Shown: positions 25,164-35,159, counted from the stretch's first letter. The stretch: DNA of 64,000 nucleotides from Monoglobus sp964617455 (GCA_964617455.1 CAZTYF010000009.1:4452-68451); one strand, 5' to 3'. A program made the numbers and translations. The notes: a model not told the origin generated them from the letters alone.

Positions 25164-25547
25164 ATGAAAAACAGGACTTTGGTTATAATCTTCACCGCCC
25201 TGGCGCTGCTGTGTGCGGCTGTGATTTTGATAGGAGGCGGCTCCCGCAATACGCAAAAAACCGCCCAAATAAAAAGGGACGGCCGGGTTATTCAAACAAT
25301 CGATTTAAACGCCGTCTCGGAGCCCTATGATTTGAAAGTCGAGGGTGAGGGCGGCTATAACATCATGCGAATTGAAAAGGGGGCAATCTCCGTGATCGAG
25401 GCGGACTGCCCCGACAAAGTGTGCATAAAACAGGGTAAAATAACCGGAAGCTCATATCCGATTGTCTGCCTGCCCCACAAACTGACCGTCGAAATCATAT
25501 CCGGCGGTAGAGACAGAGAAAAAGTCGATGCAGTGACGGGGAGGTAG
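25164..25547 (+). CDS. NusG domain II-containing membrane-anchored protein
   Basis: 127 residues: an uncleaved signal anchor (about 5-27) and an extracytoplasmic NusG domain II (about 35-125) containing DCPDKVCIKQGKI and CLPHKLTVEI. These two motifs, with paired cysteines, are the hallmark of the stand-alone domain II family that commonly precedes a heptaprenyl-synthase-I-like/Gx membrane gene in Clostridia, as here. Function is unknown; it has no link to transcription factor NusG beyond the fold. ATG 25164 is 11 bases after AAGGGG; a GTG at 25152 overlaps that site and is rejected. Confidence 0.85.
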   Translation: MKNRTLVIIFTALALLCAAVILIGGGSRNTQKTAQIKRDGRVIQTIDLNAVSEPYDLKVEGEGGYNIMRIEKGAISVIEADCPDKVCIKQGKITGSSYPIVCLPHKLTVEIISGGRDREKVDAVTGR

Positions 25548-25552
25548 TGCCT

Positions 25553-26071
25553 GTGAAGAAAAAATACGGCGTCCGCCGAATAACGTTGATGGGTGTCCTG
25601 ACCGCCATCGCCCTGACGATTTTCATCCTTGAGGCTCAAATCCCTCCCATCTCCTCCATACCCGGAATAAAGCTCGGCCTTGCCAACATCGTGACCCTCT
25701 TCGCCTTGGCCGTGTTGGGGCCTCGGGACGCTTTTGTCATACTCATCATAAGGGTTTTCTTGGGCAGCCTGTTTTCCGGCCAAATAATGACTTTGGCCTA
25801 CAGTCTGACCGGAGGTTTGATGTGCCTCGCCGCGGAGAGCCTCTTGATAAAAACCCCTCTCAAAAAAAACCTGTGGGCCGTCAGCGTAATAGGTGCCATA
25901 ATCCACAACGTCGCCCAAATCTGTGTGGCGGTTGTCATAACGGCAACACCGGGAATCTTTTGGTATCTGCCCTATTTGATAATAGCCGGAATAATAACCG
26001 GCGCCTTCACCGGAGCCTGCACCCAACTGACCCTGAAAAAAGGGGAAAAGATTATTCAAAAACTACTATAG
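25553..26071 (+). CDS. Gx transporter/heptaprenyl diphosphate synthase component I-like membrane protein
   Basis: 172 residues with about five or six hydrophobic helices; the segment IPGIKLGLANIVTLFAL is the family's fingerprint. Members are often annotated as heptaprenyl diphosphate synthase component I, but the ECF S-component-like topology suggests a small-solute transporter. GTG at 25553 is eight bases after GGGGAGG; a GTG at 25547 is too close to it. It follows the NusG-II gene by five bases, a conserved pairing. Substrate unknown. Confidence 0.8.
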   Translation: MKKKYGVRRITLMGVLTAIALTIFILEAQIPPISSIPGIKLGLANIVTLFALAVLGPRDAFVILIIRVFLGSLFSGQIMTLAYSLTGGLMCLAAESLLIKTPLKKNLWAVSVIGAIIHNVAQICVAVVITATPGIFWYLPYLIIAGIITGAFTGACTQLTLKKGEKIIQKLL

Positions 26072-26322
26072 AATTTTTTGATTTTACGGTTTTGGCGGCA
26101 CCGTTTAAATTCCTGCGGCATCGATCAAATTTTTACACCGCAAGACCCGCTTCTTTGTGCCTCGAGTATAACACGATGTAAAGATTTTTACAATACCTGT
26201 ATCGTGAACTACATCTTTTTGTTATCCCTCATCGCACATGTAAATTTCCGGCATCACCTGATAGCAGACAGTTGATACCGTCCTCATCGATAGGCAAAAT
26301 ACGCTCTCTCTTCGGAAGCACT

Positions 26323-26412
26323 TACCGACAAACCAAATCGAGATATAATGTCTTATCCGGTTCCGGCACATAAAGCACTGCGAAGATTTTGAGGTTTTTG
26401 TAACCGATTTTC
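26323..26412 (-). pseudogene. Possible decayed small gene
   Basis: A 29- to 30-codon frame (MKIGYKNLKIF, then PDKTLYLDL) ends at a TAA, and the same frame then stays open for about 30 codons with plausible protein character (VLPKRERILPIDEDG) before another stop. It lies about 40 bases downstream of a consensus minus-strand promoter. No family recognised; chance is the main alternative. Confidence 0.2.
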
Positions 26413-26548
26413 ATAGATATTTCATTCCCTTTTCATTTGAGGACCCATCTCCGGATTATTATATCAAATATTAGGTAGTTTGTCAAATGCCGCTTTATAA
26501 AATCCATTTTTATGCTAATAAATGAGAAATCGCATACATTTAATTCCC

Positions 26549-26577
26549 TTGACACAATATTTCAAATGTGGTATTAT
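26549..26577 (+). promoter_or_regulatory. Promoter of the GT39-like gene
   Basis: TTGACA (26549-26554), 17-base spacer, TATTAT (26572-26577), about 60 bases before the ATG. Confidence 0.75.
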
Positions 26578-26639
26578 GTCAACATGATGTATTTTCAAGG
26601 ATTTTACCAAAAAAATTTAATGGATGAGGACAATTTGCC

Positions 26640-28166
26640 ATGGCGGAAAAATCAGAAAAACTTTTGATAAAAAAATACTTTCCAAAAGATAGAGAACAGC
26701 TATTTTCCGCGCTGTCGGTAATTGTTGTTACAATTGCGCCGATTGTTGCATTGCTCGTGTGTGATATTTTCAAGATTACCGATAGCGAAATGTCGATAAA
26801 GGCCATTATGAACCTTGCCCTTGCGTCTGTTGCGTGTTGTGCCTTTGTTATGGCATATCAAAAAAAGCTTACGGCAAATAATGCGCTTCTGTTGATTATT
26901 ATTGCGGGACTTATTATGCGTATGGGCTACATGCTGTACACACCTTGGACACAAAGAGGGCATGATATGGGGAGCTTAGATGCAAACGGAGTCGGTCACG
27001 GAGCCTACATAGTAAATAATATATTACAGGGCCATCTGCCCCAAACCAATGAATATCAATTTTATCACCCTCCATTCTATTATTTCGTATCGGCAATGGT
27101 TATGAAAATTGCGGCAATGTTTAAAAACATAACAGATTATGCATCTCTGATCAAGTATGCAGCAGCAGTGTCATGCTCTGGCGCATGCGTCACGTTGGTT
27201 GTAATACAAAAACTCTTGGATGCTCTTAAAATAAAAAGGAAACATCAAATTCCGGCGATGGCCATTGCCTCTTTTTTCCCAAACTTTATACTCATGGGTG
27301 GCAGAATCAATAATGATGCGTTTGCCACTTTGTTTATGATATCAGCAGTGTATTTTACCGTACGGTGGTTTTACGACACAAAGACAAGGGATATTATATT
27401 TCTCGCGCTGTCAATAGGTCTTGGTATGATGAGTAAAGTCTCCTGCGGTATAGTGGCAATTTTTACGGGGCCGATTATGCTTTACAAACTGTATATCTCT
27501 TTTAAAGATAAAAAAACCATGTCCATAATAAAACAGCTTGTAATATTTGCACTCATATGTTTTCCTCTTGCCTTATGGTATCCTATAAGGAATTATATGG
27601 CATTTTCTCAACCCCTTAGTTACGTACTCGATCTGGGGCCGGGTTACTCTGTTTACACGGGAGATGTATCTGCTATCAAAAGATTCTTTTCCGTGCCGGT
27701 GTTTGAAATATTTAAACAGCTATTTATGAATGTCAATGAAGATTACAGCATTTTTATGATTTTATCGAGAACAGCGGTATTCGGAGAATTCATTTATGCC
27801 GGCATATCGAAAATCATCGGTATAAGTCTTTATTTTGCAAACCTGATTATAGTCATCCTCTCCCTCTCTGCGATGGTTTTGGTTTGCATCAAGGGCAAAG
27901 AAAGAGATTGGTTTTCGAGGTTTTCCATGGCGGCAATATGGGCCGTTACATTTGTATCCTACGTAATATTCAATATAAAATATCCTGCATCCTGCTCGGC
28001 GGATATGCGATATCTGCCTTTGGCATTTGTGAGCGGTATATTCTATATATCGGCACTGTACGGACAATATGAAGACAATTCCTCAAAAATAAAAAATTTC
28101 TTTTTATGCGGAGGAGGATGTTTGGTTGCGTCTTTTTGCATTTTGTCGATGATTATGTATGCATAA
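26640..28166 (+). CDS. GT-C fold membrane glycosyltransferase, family 39-like
   Basis: 508 residues with about twelve transmembrane helices. An acidic/histidine motif RGHDMGSLDANG occupies the first extracytoplasmic loop (about residues 104-115), followed by HPPFYYFVSAMVMK, the pattern of the GT39/PMT-ArnT superfamily which takes sugars from polyprenyl-phosphate donors outside the membrane. The acceptor (protein or surface glycan) cannot be told. ATG 26640 has GAGG about ten bases ahead. It faces the other polysaccharide genes, which run on the minus strand, and has clearly more A/T-rich codon use than the genes before it. Confidence 0.8.
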   Translation: MAEKSEKLLIKKYFPKDREQLFSALSVIVVTIAPIVALLVCDIFKITDSEMSIKAIMNLALASVACCAFVMAYQKKLTANNALLLIIIAGLIMRMGYMLYTPWTQRGHDMGSLDANGVGHGAYIVNNILQGHLPQTNEYQFYHPPFYYFVSAMVMKIAAMFKNITDYASLIKYAAAVSCSGACVTLVVIQKLLDALKIKRKHQIPAMAIASFFPNFILMGGRINNDAFATLFMISAVYFTVRWFYDTKTRDIIFLALSIGLGMMSKVSCGIVAIFTGPIMLYKLYISFKDKKTMSIIKQLVIFALICFPLALWYPIRNYMAFSQPLSYVLDLGPGYSVYTGDVSAIKRFFSVPVFEIFKQLFMNVNEDYSIFMILSRTAVFGEFIYAGISKIIGISLYFANLIIVILSLSAMVLVCIKGKERDWFSRFSMAAIWAVTFVSYVIFNIKYPASCSADMRYLPLAFVSGIFYISALYGQYEDNSSKIKNFFLCGGGCLVASFCILSMIMYA

Positions 28167-28322
28167 ATCAAGATACCGCTATGTATGTCATATTTGTGTT
28201 ATAAATTGCTTGCAAAATATTATCTGCATTCACGTGTGATACCACCAAAATATGATAGCTTTGTTGTTTCTTCCCTCCGGATCTATGCTCACCAATCGAT
28301 ATTTTTCAAAATGCCACCCGGT

Positions 28323-29885
28323 TTATTTTGACTCATGGTATTCTTCCTCGGTGTTTACGTTCCATATGGGGGATTTGTCGGTTTTGTGCTCTAATATTGC
28401 GTCTACCGTTTCAAAAGATGTTACCATTGAATGGTCCATATTGTTGTAGCGGTGCTGGCCGTTTCGCCCTACGCAATAGAGGTTTTCAAAACCATTCAGG
28501 TACTCAATCAATTTATCCATTTGGTCATATGTGTCGAAATATGCCGGATAGGCTTTTTTGATTTTTTCCCGATGGGCATCAAGAACATCGTTTTTGTCAA
28601 TCACGCCTATCTTTTCAAGCTCGGCTATTGCAAACTCGATAAAGTCCTCGTCGCTCATATTCCAATACTCGTCGCCCTCATCGCAGAAATACTCAAGGCC
28701 TATCCATATCTTGTTTTCGAAATCCTCAACCATATAGGGCGACCAGTTGTTAAATATCTGTATTCTGCCCAATCTAACCGAGGTATCTTGAACATATATC
28801 CAACAATCCGGCACAATGTTGCCGACGGTCTTTATGTTTGTTTTGTTTTCAAGTTTTAATTTGTCAACCAGAAGACCCACTGTTATAAAATCTCGATAGG
28901 GGAGCCCATTTGCTATTTCTTCCATTTCGGGATTCGGATCGGTAAAGGCATTCAGCAAATCCTTGATAGGCATTGAGGATATAAGTTCATCACACTCCAT
29001 CGTTTTCCTCTCGCCCTTTTCCATGAATTCAACGCTTTTTATTTTACCGCTTTCTTCATTGATTTTCACTACCGGACAATTCATCTTAACTTCGGCGCCC
29101 ATCTCAACCGCTCTGTCCCGCACAGTCTCCCAAAGCTGACCGGGGCCAAATTTGGGATAGATGTATTCCTCAATCAGAGAAGTTTCGACCTTCTTGTTCT
29201 TCCCGCCGAAAATCTTGCCTAACATATCTTTTATCACCGCCAAGACCGACAAGCCTTTGACCCGCTGAGAGCCCCAATCGGCGGAAATATACTTTGGATG
29301 CCTGCCCCAAACCTTTTCGGTGTAACCTTCGAAAAACATAGAATAGAGCACCTTACCGAATCGGTTGATATAGAAATTTTCAAGGGAATCCTCCGGCAAC
29401 TTTTTAATCATTGCACCCAAATAGGAAAAGCCCGCCCTTATTGTGGTAAAAAATCCCATATTTTTCAAGGTTTCCCACTTCATGGTCACCGGATAATCAA
29501 AAAACTTCCCGTCATAGTATATTCTCGAAACACGGTTGCGCTTCAACATAACATTGTCTGTCTTTTCGGGGTCTGCTCCGCCCTCCGGATATTCTCGGGT
29601 TCGGTTCAGCAATATGTCATCCTTTGAAGGAGCACCTTGAGGCGGCAATATACTATACCACCACTCCATAACCCGGTCGTCCTTGGAAAAAAAACGATGC
29701 CCCCCTATATCCATTCTGTTGCCTTTATATCTAATAGTCTGAGAAATCCCGCCAATTCTGTCGGTTCCCTCAAGGACCGTAACATCATATTCTTTTGTTC
29801 TGCTCAAAAGCTCATAAGCCGCAGTAAGTCCCGCAGGTCCCGCTCCGATTATTATAATTTTCCCTTTATTTTTACTATTATTCAT
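28323..29885 (-). CDS. NAD(P)/FAD-dependent oxidoreductase, UDP-galactopyranose-mutase/protoporphyrinogen-oxidase-like
   Basis: 520 residues. The dinucleotide loop IIIGAGPAGLTAAYELL (about 11-27) and a following acidic ELEG-type strand bind FAD; GGISQTIRYKGNRMDIGGHRFF (two fragments, GGISQTIRYKG and RMDIGGHRFF) is the conserved second block of this amine-oxidase-like superfamily, and a C-terminal YLNGFENLYCVGRNGQH region reads like UDP-galactopyranose mutase, including the YCVGRNG FAD contact. Such proteins sit in surface-polysaccharide loci across bacteria. The substrate is uncertain: a UDP-sugar is plausible from context. AAGGAGG ribosome site. Likely co-transcribed with the gtrA gene upstream. 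Confidence 0.83.
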   Translation of the reverse strand: MNNSKNKGKIIIIGAGPAGLTAAYELLSRTKEYDVTVLEGTDRIGGISQTIRYKGNRMDIGGHRFFSKDDRVMEWWYSILPPQGAPSKDDILLNRTREYPEGGADPEKTDNVMLKRNRVSRIYYDGKFFDYPVTMKWETLKNMGFFTTIRAGFSYLGAMIKKLPEDSLENFYINRFGKVLYSMFFEGYTEKVWGRHPKYISADWGSQRVKGLSVLAVIKDMLGKIFGGKNKKVETSLIEEYIYPKFGPGQLWETVRDRAVEMGAEVKMNCPVVKINEESGKIKSVEFMEKGERKTMECDELISSMPIKDLLNAFTDPNPEMEEIANGLPYRDFITVGLLVDKLKLENKTNIKTVGNIVPDCWIYVQDTSVRLGRIQIFNNWSPYMVEDFENKIWIGLEYFCDEGDEYWNMSDEDFIEFAIAELEKIGVIDKNDVLDAHREKIKKAYPAYFDTYDQMDKLIEYLNGFENLYCVGRNGQHRYNNMDHSMVTSFETVDAILEHKTDKSPIWNVNTEEEYHESK

Positions 29886-29905
29886 ATTATGTTACCTCCT
29901 TCGTT

Positions 29906-30352
29906 TTATCTCACAGTGTAAATAATTTTCTTCCTTGCCACAAAATTCCACACCAACACGATTGCCGCTGCCACTATCTTTGACAGCAAAAAGTAAAACC
30001 CGAACACATCGGTAAAAAGCCACATTATCAGTTCCGTCAGCCCAAGACCGATTACGCCGATTATTCCGTATATCACAAATTCCGCAACTCTGCCGGTTTT
30101 TCGCTCGTTCCCGTTAAAAACAAAACACACCGAAAGTATATAGTTGACAACCAATCCGAACACAAACGCTATGGCTGCCGCCAAAAGATAATGCATAAAT
30201 TTCTCACAGAGCCACAATGCTCCGGCATCCGCCACAAAAGCAATCCCACCTACAAATATGTATCTGAAAAACTGGATAAAAGCGTTTGCAGTCTCCGCCC
30301 GAAACAGAGTGTGCATATCAAATCGCTTAAGTGCATTGAAAAATTCTCGCAT
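29906..30352 (-). CDS. GtrA-family membrane protein (putative lipid-linked sugar flippase)
   Basis: 148 residues with four transmembrane helices; FFRYIFVGGIAFVADAGALW near the N-terminus (about 27-46) is the GtrA signature. GtrA-like proteins are thought to flip undecaprenyl-phosphate sugars made by GtrB-type glycosyltransferases, and a GtrB-like gene lies at 35.6-36.6 kb on the same strand. GGAGG site before the ATG. Located between yfhO-like and flavoprotein genes. Confidence 0.87.
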   Translation of the reverse strand: MREFFNALKRFDMHTLFRAETANAFIQFFRYIFVGGIAFVADAGALWLCEKFMHYLLAAAIAFVFGLVVNYILSVCFVFNGNERKTGRVAEFVIYGIIGVIGLGLTELIMWLFTDVFGFYFLLSKIVAAAIVLVWNFVARKKIIYTVR

Positions 30353-30384
30353 ATGTGTTTCCTCCTATATATTCCATTAAAAGT

Positions 30385-32937
30385 TTATTCGGAACGACCT
30401 ATCTTTTTGACTATCTTGCCCCATGCGTCTTTCGGAACATGAGGTTTTAGTGCAAACAGCAGCACTCCCGCCAAAGTCAGCAGTGAAATAACCGCGGAAA
30501 TCCTCAGTCCCGGCACGTGATATTTGAGTTTAATATGATGTTTGCCCTCGCCTGACGGTATTGCCATAAAGAGAGTTTGCGCCTCCACAGGCTCGGTTTT
30601 TTTGCCGTCGACATAAACCGACCAACCATCTTCATAGGGAATGGACGTGAAAAGCATTTCATCTTTGTCAAGCTCCACATCACCCTCAATACGTGTGTTG
30701 CTGTAATCGGTAACATTGAATCTTTTCTCATTGGGTATATTCTCAAGTGCCCGCTCTAAGGCGCCGATATCAACCATCGCGATTCTGGCATTTTTCGAAA
30801 GATCATAATCCGTGAAACTTACTTTAATCCGGTCGCCGGCATTGAATCTGCCAAGATAAAAGATCTTTTTGCCGATTCCGGTATCATAGGTATAAGCTCG
30901 GGACGCCCCATTCACTGTGAGCTGCGGGACGCCATTATAATTTTTGGCAAAATCCACGTAGTACATACCTGTTTCAGATGCGGTAAATTCAACTGCTCTG
31001 CCACTGTCCGCAGGTTGCGCCCGTGTTACATTTTTAAATACAAAATTACCTAAAAGTTTTTGTGTGAAATAATTTTCGTTATCCAAGGCGTTACCCGCAT
31101 TGTAATAATTCGATTGTATGTCATTGTCTGCCGCAAAACCTATTCCCATTGCATATGGGTTTTCATAAACTTTGTTTTCTCCAAAATCCTCGACTAATTT
31201 ATAACTGTCATTGATTCGCCCCTTTGAGATGATATATTTTATGCCGAGCAATGTATCGGTAAGTATTGTGGATCCTTGGTAACGGATAGCAATGTATTCC
31301 TGCCTCATACCCATATCTTTATCAAATCGAACTATATTATTGTTATATGTCGAACTGTAATGGGTTATACCCTTTAATCCAAAACTCATATTATCGTTGT
31401 CTGTGCGCAAAAATGTTTTCTCGGCACGGTAAAATCCGTCATCTCGGCCTTTTATGCAATTCACTGCCTCTCCGATACCGTCGATTTCATCTCGATACTC
31501 GGTATAAGATGTATACCCAAATTGACGGTCAATTCCTTTTAACAGTGACCATCCGTTTATAATAAGTTCTGCACAGGTAAGAAGCACCATAGCGCAGCTT
31601 ACACATTTGACAAATTTTTTGCTGCCAAGACAATATAGCGGAAGAGCTACAATGTATATACCCGCAAAAACAAGGCTGAGAATCGCCAATTTGGAATCGG
31701 TAATAACTTCGGAATCCAAGAAATATACTGCTACAATAAGCGCCGCATACACAGCCGCACCGGCAACACCGTATGGTAGTTGTTTTTTCTTCAGCTTCGT
31801 AAATCCGCTGTAGGCGATATAAATCGAGAAAAAGCAAAATGCATACGCATACCTATAAGGAAACCAATTGGGATATTTGAAAACATGCCATGCCATATCG
31901 ATCTTTTTGATAAAAAAACTGACAATAAACACCGCAAAAACCAAAACAGCAGCGATTTTTGCCTTGAGTTTGATTTTGGGATTCAAAAAATAAACTCCAA
32001 TCAAAACGCCACAGAGCATCCCGCAAAATATGGAAGGCGCACCGTTATTAAGCATACTGTCATATTGCCCCATAAACAGACGTTTGGGAATCTTGAATAT
32101 CTCTTGATTCCAAAATCCCTCTGCCACATATCCGTTACCGGCAAGTTTTCCGTTTAGCATATTCAACAAAGTGGGCAACAGTACCACGCTGCATAGCAGC
32201 ACACATACAACTCCAGCCCCAAGCATTGTCAAAATTTTTTTCATAAAGTCCTTGACATTCTTTTCTCTGCAGGAAGTAAAATATCTGTATAGATAATAAA
32301 TTACCGAGAAAATAGCCGTCATATATGCGGTATAGTAATTGGAAAACAGAGTCATCACAAAAGAAGCAATAAACAACAGTGGCGAACGGCCTTTGAGAAC
32401 TCTTTCAATTCCAAGCAGCACAATCGGGAGCCATATAACTGCGTCGAGCCACATAATACACATGCTATACATCATGGAATATGACATAAGGGCATAACAG
32501 CAAGAAAACAGTATCGTTGAAATATCACACCTCTTAAACACATGGCGGAGGAATATTGCAAAAGTCAAACCGCAGGCTCCGATTTTCAATACGGTAATAA
32601 GTGCGAGACCGATTGGCATCGCTTTCTGAGGGAAGAAAATCATCAACAGAGAAAACGGACTTGATAGGTAGTATGTGAAAAGACCGAACACACTCCCTCC
32701 CATTTCTTTTGTAAAGGAATACAAAAGGCTGTCCCGGCCGGTCAAAACCCTGTGAAAATATGCGAAAAATTCCCCATATTGATTATCCATATCCATTGCC
32801 AATATTGTCCTATCGCCAAACGGATATACCTTAAAAAGCGCATAAATGATTATCATGCATGATGCCGGCAATATGAAAGATAGCACATATACACATATTT
32901 TATTCTTGTCTTTAGCCTTAAGCGTATTCGGTTTCAT
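30385..32937 (-). CDS. YfhO-family membrane protein
   Basis: 850 residues: twelve or so transmembrane helices in the first 470 residues with the early loop DRTILAMDMDNQYGEFFAYFHR (fragment DMDNQYGEFFAYF, about 45-57), then a large extracytoplasmic beta-rich domain (about 480-825) and a final helix. This matches the YfhO/GT-C family; Bacillus and Listeria members are implicated in glycosylating (lipo)teichoic acid using undecaprenyl-phosphate sugars. Whether that applies here is inference. GGAGG ribosome site. Follows the GT-C gene upstream after 53 bases. Confidence 0.87.
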   Translation of the reverse strand: MKPNTLKAKDKNKICVYVLSFILPASCMIIIYALFKVYPFGDRTILAMDMDNQYGEFFAYFHRVLTGRDSLLYSFTKEMGGSVFGLFTYYLSSPFSLLMIFFPQKAMPIGLALITVLKIGACGLTFAIFLRHVFKRCDISTILFSCCYALMSYSMMYSMCIMWLDAVIWLPIVLLGIERVLKGRSPLLFIASFVMTLFSNYYTAYMTAIFSVIYYLYRYFTSCREKNVKDFMKKILTMLGAGVVCVLLCSVVLLPTLLNMLNGKLAGNGYVAEGFWNQEIFKIPKRLFMGQYDSMLNNGAPSIFCGMLCGVLIGVYFLNPKIKLKAKIAAVLVFAVFIVSFFIKKIDMAWHVFKYPNWFPYRYAYAFCFFSIYIAYSGFTKLKKKQLPYGVAGAAVYAALIVAVYFLDSEVITDSKLAILSLVFAGIYIVALPLYCLGSKKFVKCVSCAMVLLTCAELIINGWSLLKGIDRQFGYTSYTEYRDEIDGIGEAVNCIKGRDDGFYRAEKTFLRTDNDNMSFGLKGITHYSSTYNNNIVRFDKDMGMRQEYIAIRYQGSTILTDTLLGIKYIISKGRINDSYKLVEDFGENKVYENPYAMGIGFAADNDIQSNYYNAGNALDNENYFTQKLLGNFVFKNVTRAQPADSGRAVEFTASETGMYYVDFAKNYNGVPQLTVNGASRAYTYDTGIGKKIFYLGRFNAGDRIKVSFTDYDLSKNARIAMVDIGALERALENIPNEKRFNVTDYSNTRIEGDVELDKDEMLFTSIPYEDGWSVYVDGKKTEPVEAQTLFMAIPSGEGKHHIKLKYHVPGLRISAVISLLTLAGVLLFALKPHVPKDAWGKIVKKIGRSE

Positions 32938-32990
32938 TCGGCAACACCTCCGATATGTCTTTTTGTTCTATAGCAAACTCCCGGCCTTTC

Positions 32991-35138
32991 TTACAGCAAA
33001 AAGCCCATTATGTATTTCATTTTATAAAATAATCCCGGATTTGTCTTTTCGATAGAATTGTATGCATCCAAGAATATTTGCAGGTTGTTTATTACAAGTG
33101 CAGCGACGAAACAAACCAACACAAATGTCAAAAGTGCCTTTTTTTGTTCTTTTCCGCCTTTACCGAACGGACTTATGTTTGTATATGCGGCAAAAATCGC
33201 TATCGCAGCAGCCACGGTGAACATCCACGCAAAATCATAGAAATATCTTACAATAATGCCGCCCATTTGCGTGTCTATGAATACTATGGCAATCGCGCAC
33301 AAGCAAAGCGCCCACGAAATATAATAGGGCCGCTTATCTACTTTCCTTGCATACCACTTCTTTTTGCCGAGACCCCACAGGCCGAAGAAAACAATCGGGG
33401 ACATCCATAAAAAACCACCGTAAGTGCCTTCGACAATATTATACCCTTGATTTAGCGTATTAACCGTCAAAATTTTGAGATACGGAAATACTATATCAAA
33501 CTGACATGGCTGGAATAAATAATAGAAAAATCCGGTCAATGTCCTATCCATGTAAAATCCTCTGTGTGTCATATCCGTATATGTCATATTATAGGCAGCG
33601 CCGAAATCAAAGGGGGAGCCAAATCTTTTGGAATTATATATCATCAGCAATACCGCAACAATCACATAGGGCAGGCACAACGCAATCGTGTCCTTAATAC
33701 TTTTCTTTGAAAACAACAACCTGTCTTTAAAGACAAACCGCCATAAAATCACAACGCCGATTACAGATGACAAAAGCAGCTGCGGCCTGCATCCGGCAAC
33801 AAGCGCCAAGCACACTGCGCCCAATGCAATCCGCCAAGTTTTAAGTTTTGTGTTTCCTTGAGAATCCTTATAATCGGCTCCGATCCACAAGGCCAAACCG
33901 GTACAGGCAAAAGCAACACCAAGTGCCAGCGGTATCGGATAAAACTCCGGTCGTTTCATGAAATACAATGCACCGCAAGTCTCACACATCAAAATGCTTA
34001 TGATAAAATACAATCCAAACGGAATCCTCGGAAACCATTTTTTTGCTAATTTATAAAGCAAATATACAAACGACAAACACATCAGCATGGTACATATGAA
34101 CAATACTACCGCATTTGATAAATCTCCGTCTGAGAATAATTTAAATGGTACATAGAACAAAATGCAAGGTACCACTCCGAAATATACATAGTATCTGCCG
34201 TTATAGTAGGCGTTATCCCAAAGCGGCCAATGCTCTAACTTGGATCTTCTTAAACTGTAATCATAAGGATTATCCAAAGCCTTAATATCATCATATGTAT
34301 CGATTTCAAGATCAAATCTGCCATGAAGCAGCGATTCGGCTAAGTGGTTATATTGTAAATTAGCTTCGGTACTGTAAGCATCCCGAATATATGGATTAGC
34401 ATTTTTCAAATTCCACATACATATGGTCTGAACTATAAGGAACAGTACGATTGCTATAAGCTGCCACTTAACTTTCAAGTTAAGCCGATGCTTATATACA
34501 AAAGATCCGGGTCTGAAAGTATACAAAAACATCATCACACACAGTATAAATAAAAATCTATACCAAGTGAAACACATGGGAACCCTGCGGTTTACACCTA
34601 TTCCGTCAATATGAAAATTGCTTCCGTCTTCCATATTCTTAAGGCTGATCGTCATTGATTTGACAGTTCCGCTGAAATGGGTTCTTATATACTTCGACTG
34701 TTCAACGTTATTTACAACCTCACGTTCCGGCGCTGTAAATGCCTTCGCTGCGTTTGCTTCGTCGATAACACTGATTGTAAATTTAGTATAAGGATTTATT
34801 CCTGTGATACCAAGGTATACATTGTCAAACTCTTTATTAAAATTTTCAATTTTTATGCTGACATCTTTTCCGTTACAAGTGTATGTGCCATCGGAAATTT
34901 TCTTAGCATTCTCAACTTTGTAATCCTCAATCATTATTTCGTCGCCAAAAGTCAACGACTCAATCGCCCTGAAATTACAAACGAAAATCTCCAGCAAAAG
35001 CGCAATCGCCAAGAATATCAAAAACATTATCGAATATTTCCTTAAAGACTCCGGGCCGCAAAGAATATCTTTAAATTTACTTAAAATTCGATGTACCGTT
35101 TTCTTTTTGGTTTTCATGACTTTTTTATTCTCACTCAT
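32991..35138 (-). CDS. Large polytopic membrane protein, putative GT-C glycosyltransferase
   Basis: About 715 residues. A short cytosolic N-terminus, one helix (about 35-52), a roughly 120-residue outside domain, then about twelve helices. The outside loop of the second half (SLLHGRFDLEIDTYDDIKALDNPYD, fragment LLHGRFDLEID) and YYNGRYYVYFGVVP look like membrane glycosyltransferase/mannosyltransferase-type proteins of Clostridia. No catalytic motif can be fixed. Start ATG 35138, with AGAGG seven bases ahead, is better than ATG 35159. It follows the glycosyltransferase pseudogene directly. Confidence 0.65.
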   Translation of the reverse strand: MSENKKVMKTKKKTVHRILSKFKDILCGPESLRKYSIMFLIFLAIALLLEIFVCNFRAIESLTFGDEIMIEDYKVENAKKISDGTYTCNGKDVSIKIENFNKEFDNVYLGITGINPYTKFTISVIDEANAAKAFTAPEREVVNNVEQSKYIRTHFSGTVKSMTISLKNMEDGSNFHIDGIGVNRRVPMCFTWYRFLFILCVMMFLYTFRPGSFVYKHRLNLKVKWQLIAIVLFLIVQTICMWNLKNANPYIRDAYSTEANLQYNHLAESLLHGRFDLEIDTYDDIKALDNPYDYSLRRSKLEHWPLWDNAYYNGRYYVYFGVVPCILFYVPFKLFSDGDLSNAVVLFICTMLMCLSFVYLLYKLAKKWFPRIPFGLYFIISILMCETCGALYFMKRPEFYPIPLALGVAFACTGLALWIGADYKDSQGNTKLKTWRIALGAVCLALVAGCRPQLLLSSVIGVVILWRFVFKDRLLFSKKSIKDTIALCLPYVIVAVLLMIYNSKRFGSPFDFGAAYNMTYTDMTHRGFYMDRTLTGFFYYLFQPCQFDIVFPYLKILTVNTLNQGYNIVEGTYGGFLWMSPIVFFGLWGLGKKKWYARKVDKRPYYISWALCLCAIAIVFIDTQMGGIIVRYFYDFAWMFTVAAAIAIFAAYTNISPFGKGGKEQKKALLTFVLVCFVAALVINNLQIFLDAYNSIEKTNPGLFYKMKYIMGFLL

Positions 35139-35159
35139 AATTATACCTCTTTTTGTCAT

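Larger units (their letters stand above)
26072..26577. other. Gene-free stretch with minus-strand promoter-like signals
   Basis: No convincing gene on either strand. On the minus strand I see a consensus promoter, TTGACA (26486-26481), 17 bases, TATAAT (26463-26458) with extended -10, and a second, TTGTAA (26193-26188), 17 bases, TATACT (26170-26165). Between them lie a 30-codon minus frame starting at 26412 (MKIGYKNLKIF...) that is cut by a stop and continues in the same frame with protein-like sequence ERILPIDEDGIN. A CACGAT/ATCGTG inverted repeat surrounds 26173-26208. This may be a decayed gene or an unrecognised RNA. Confidence 0.4.
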
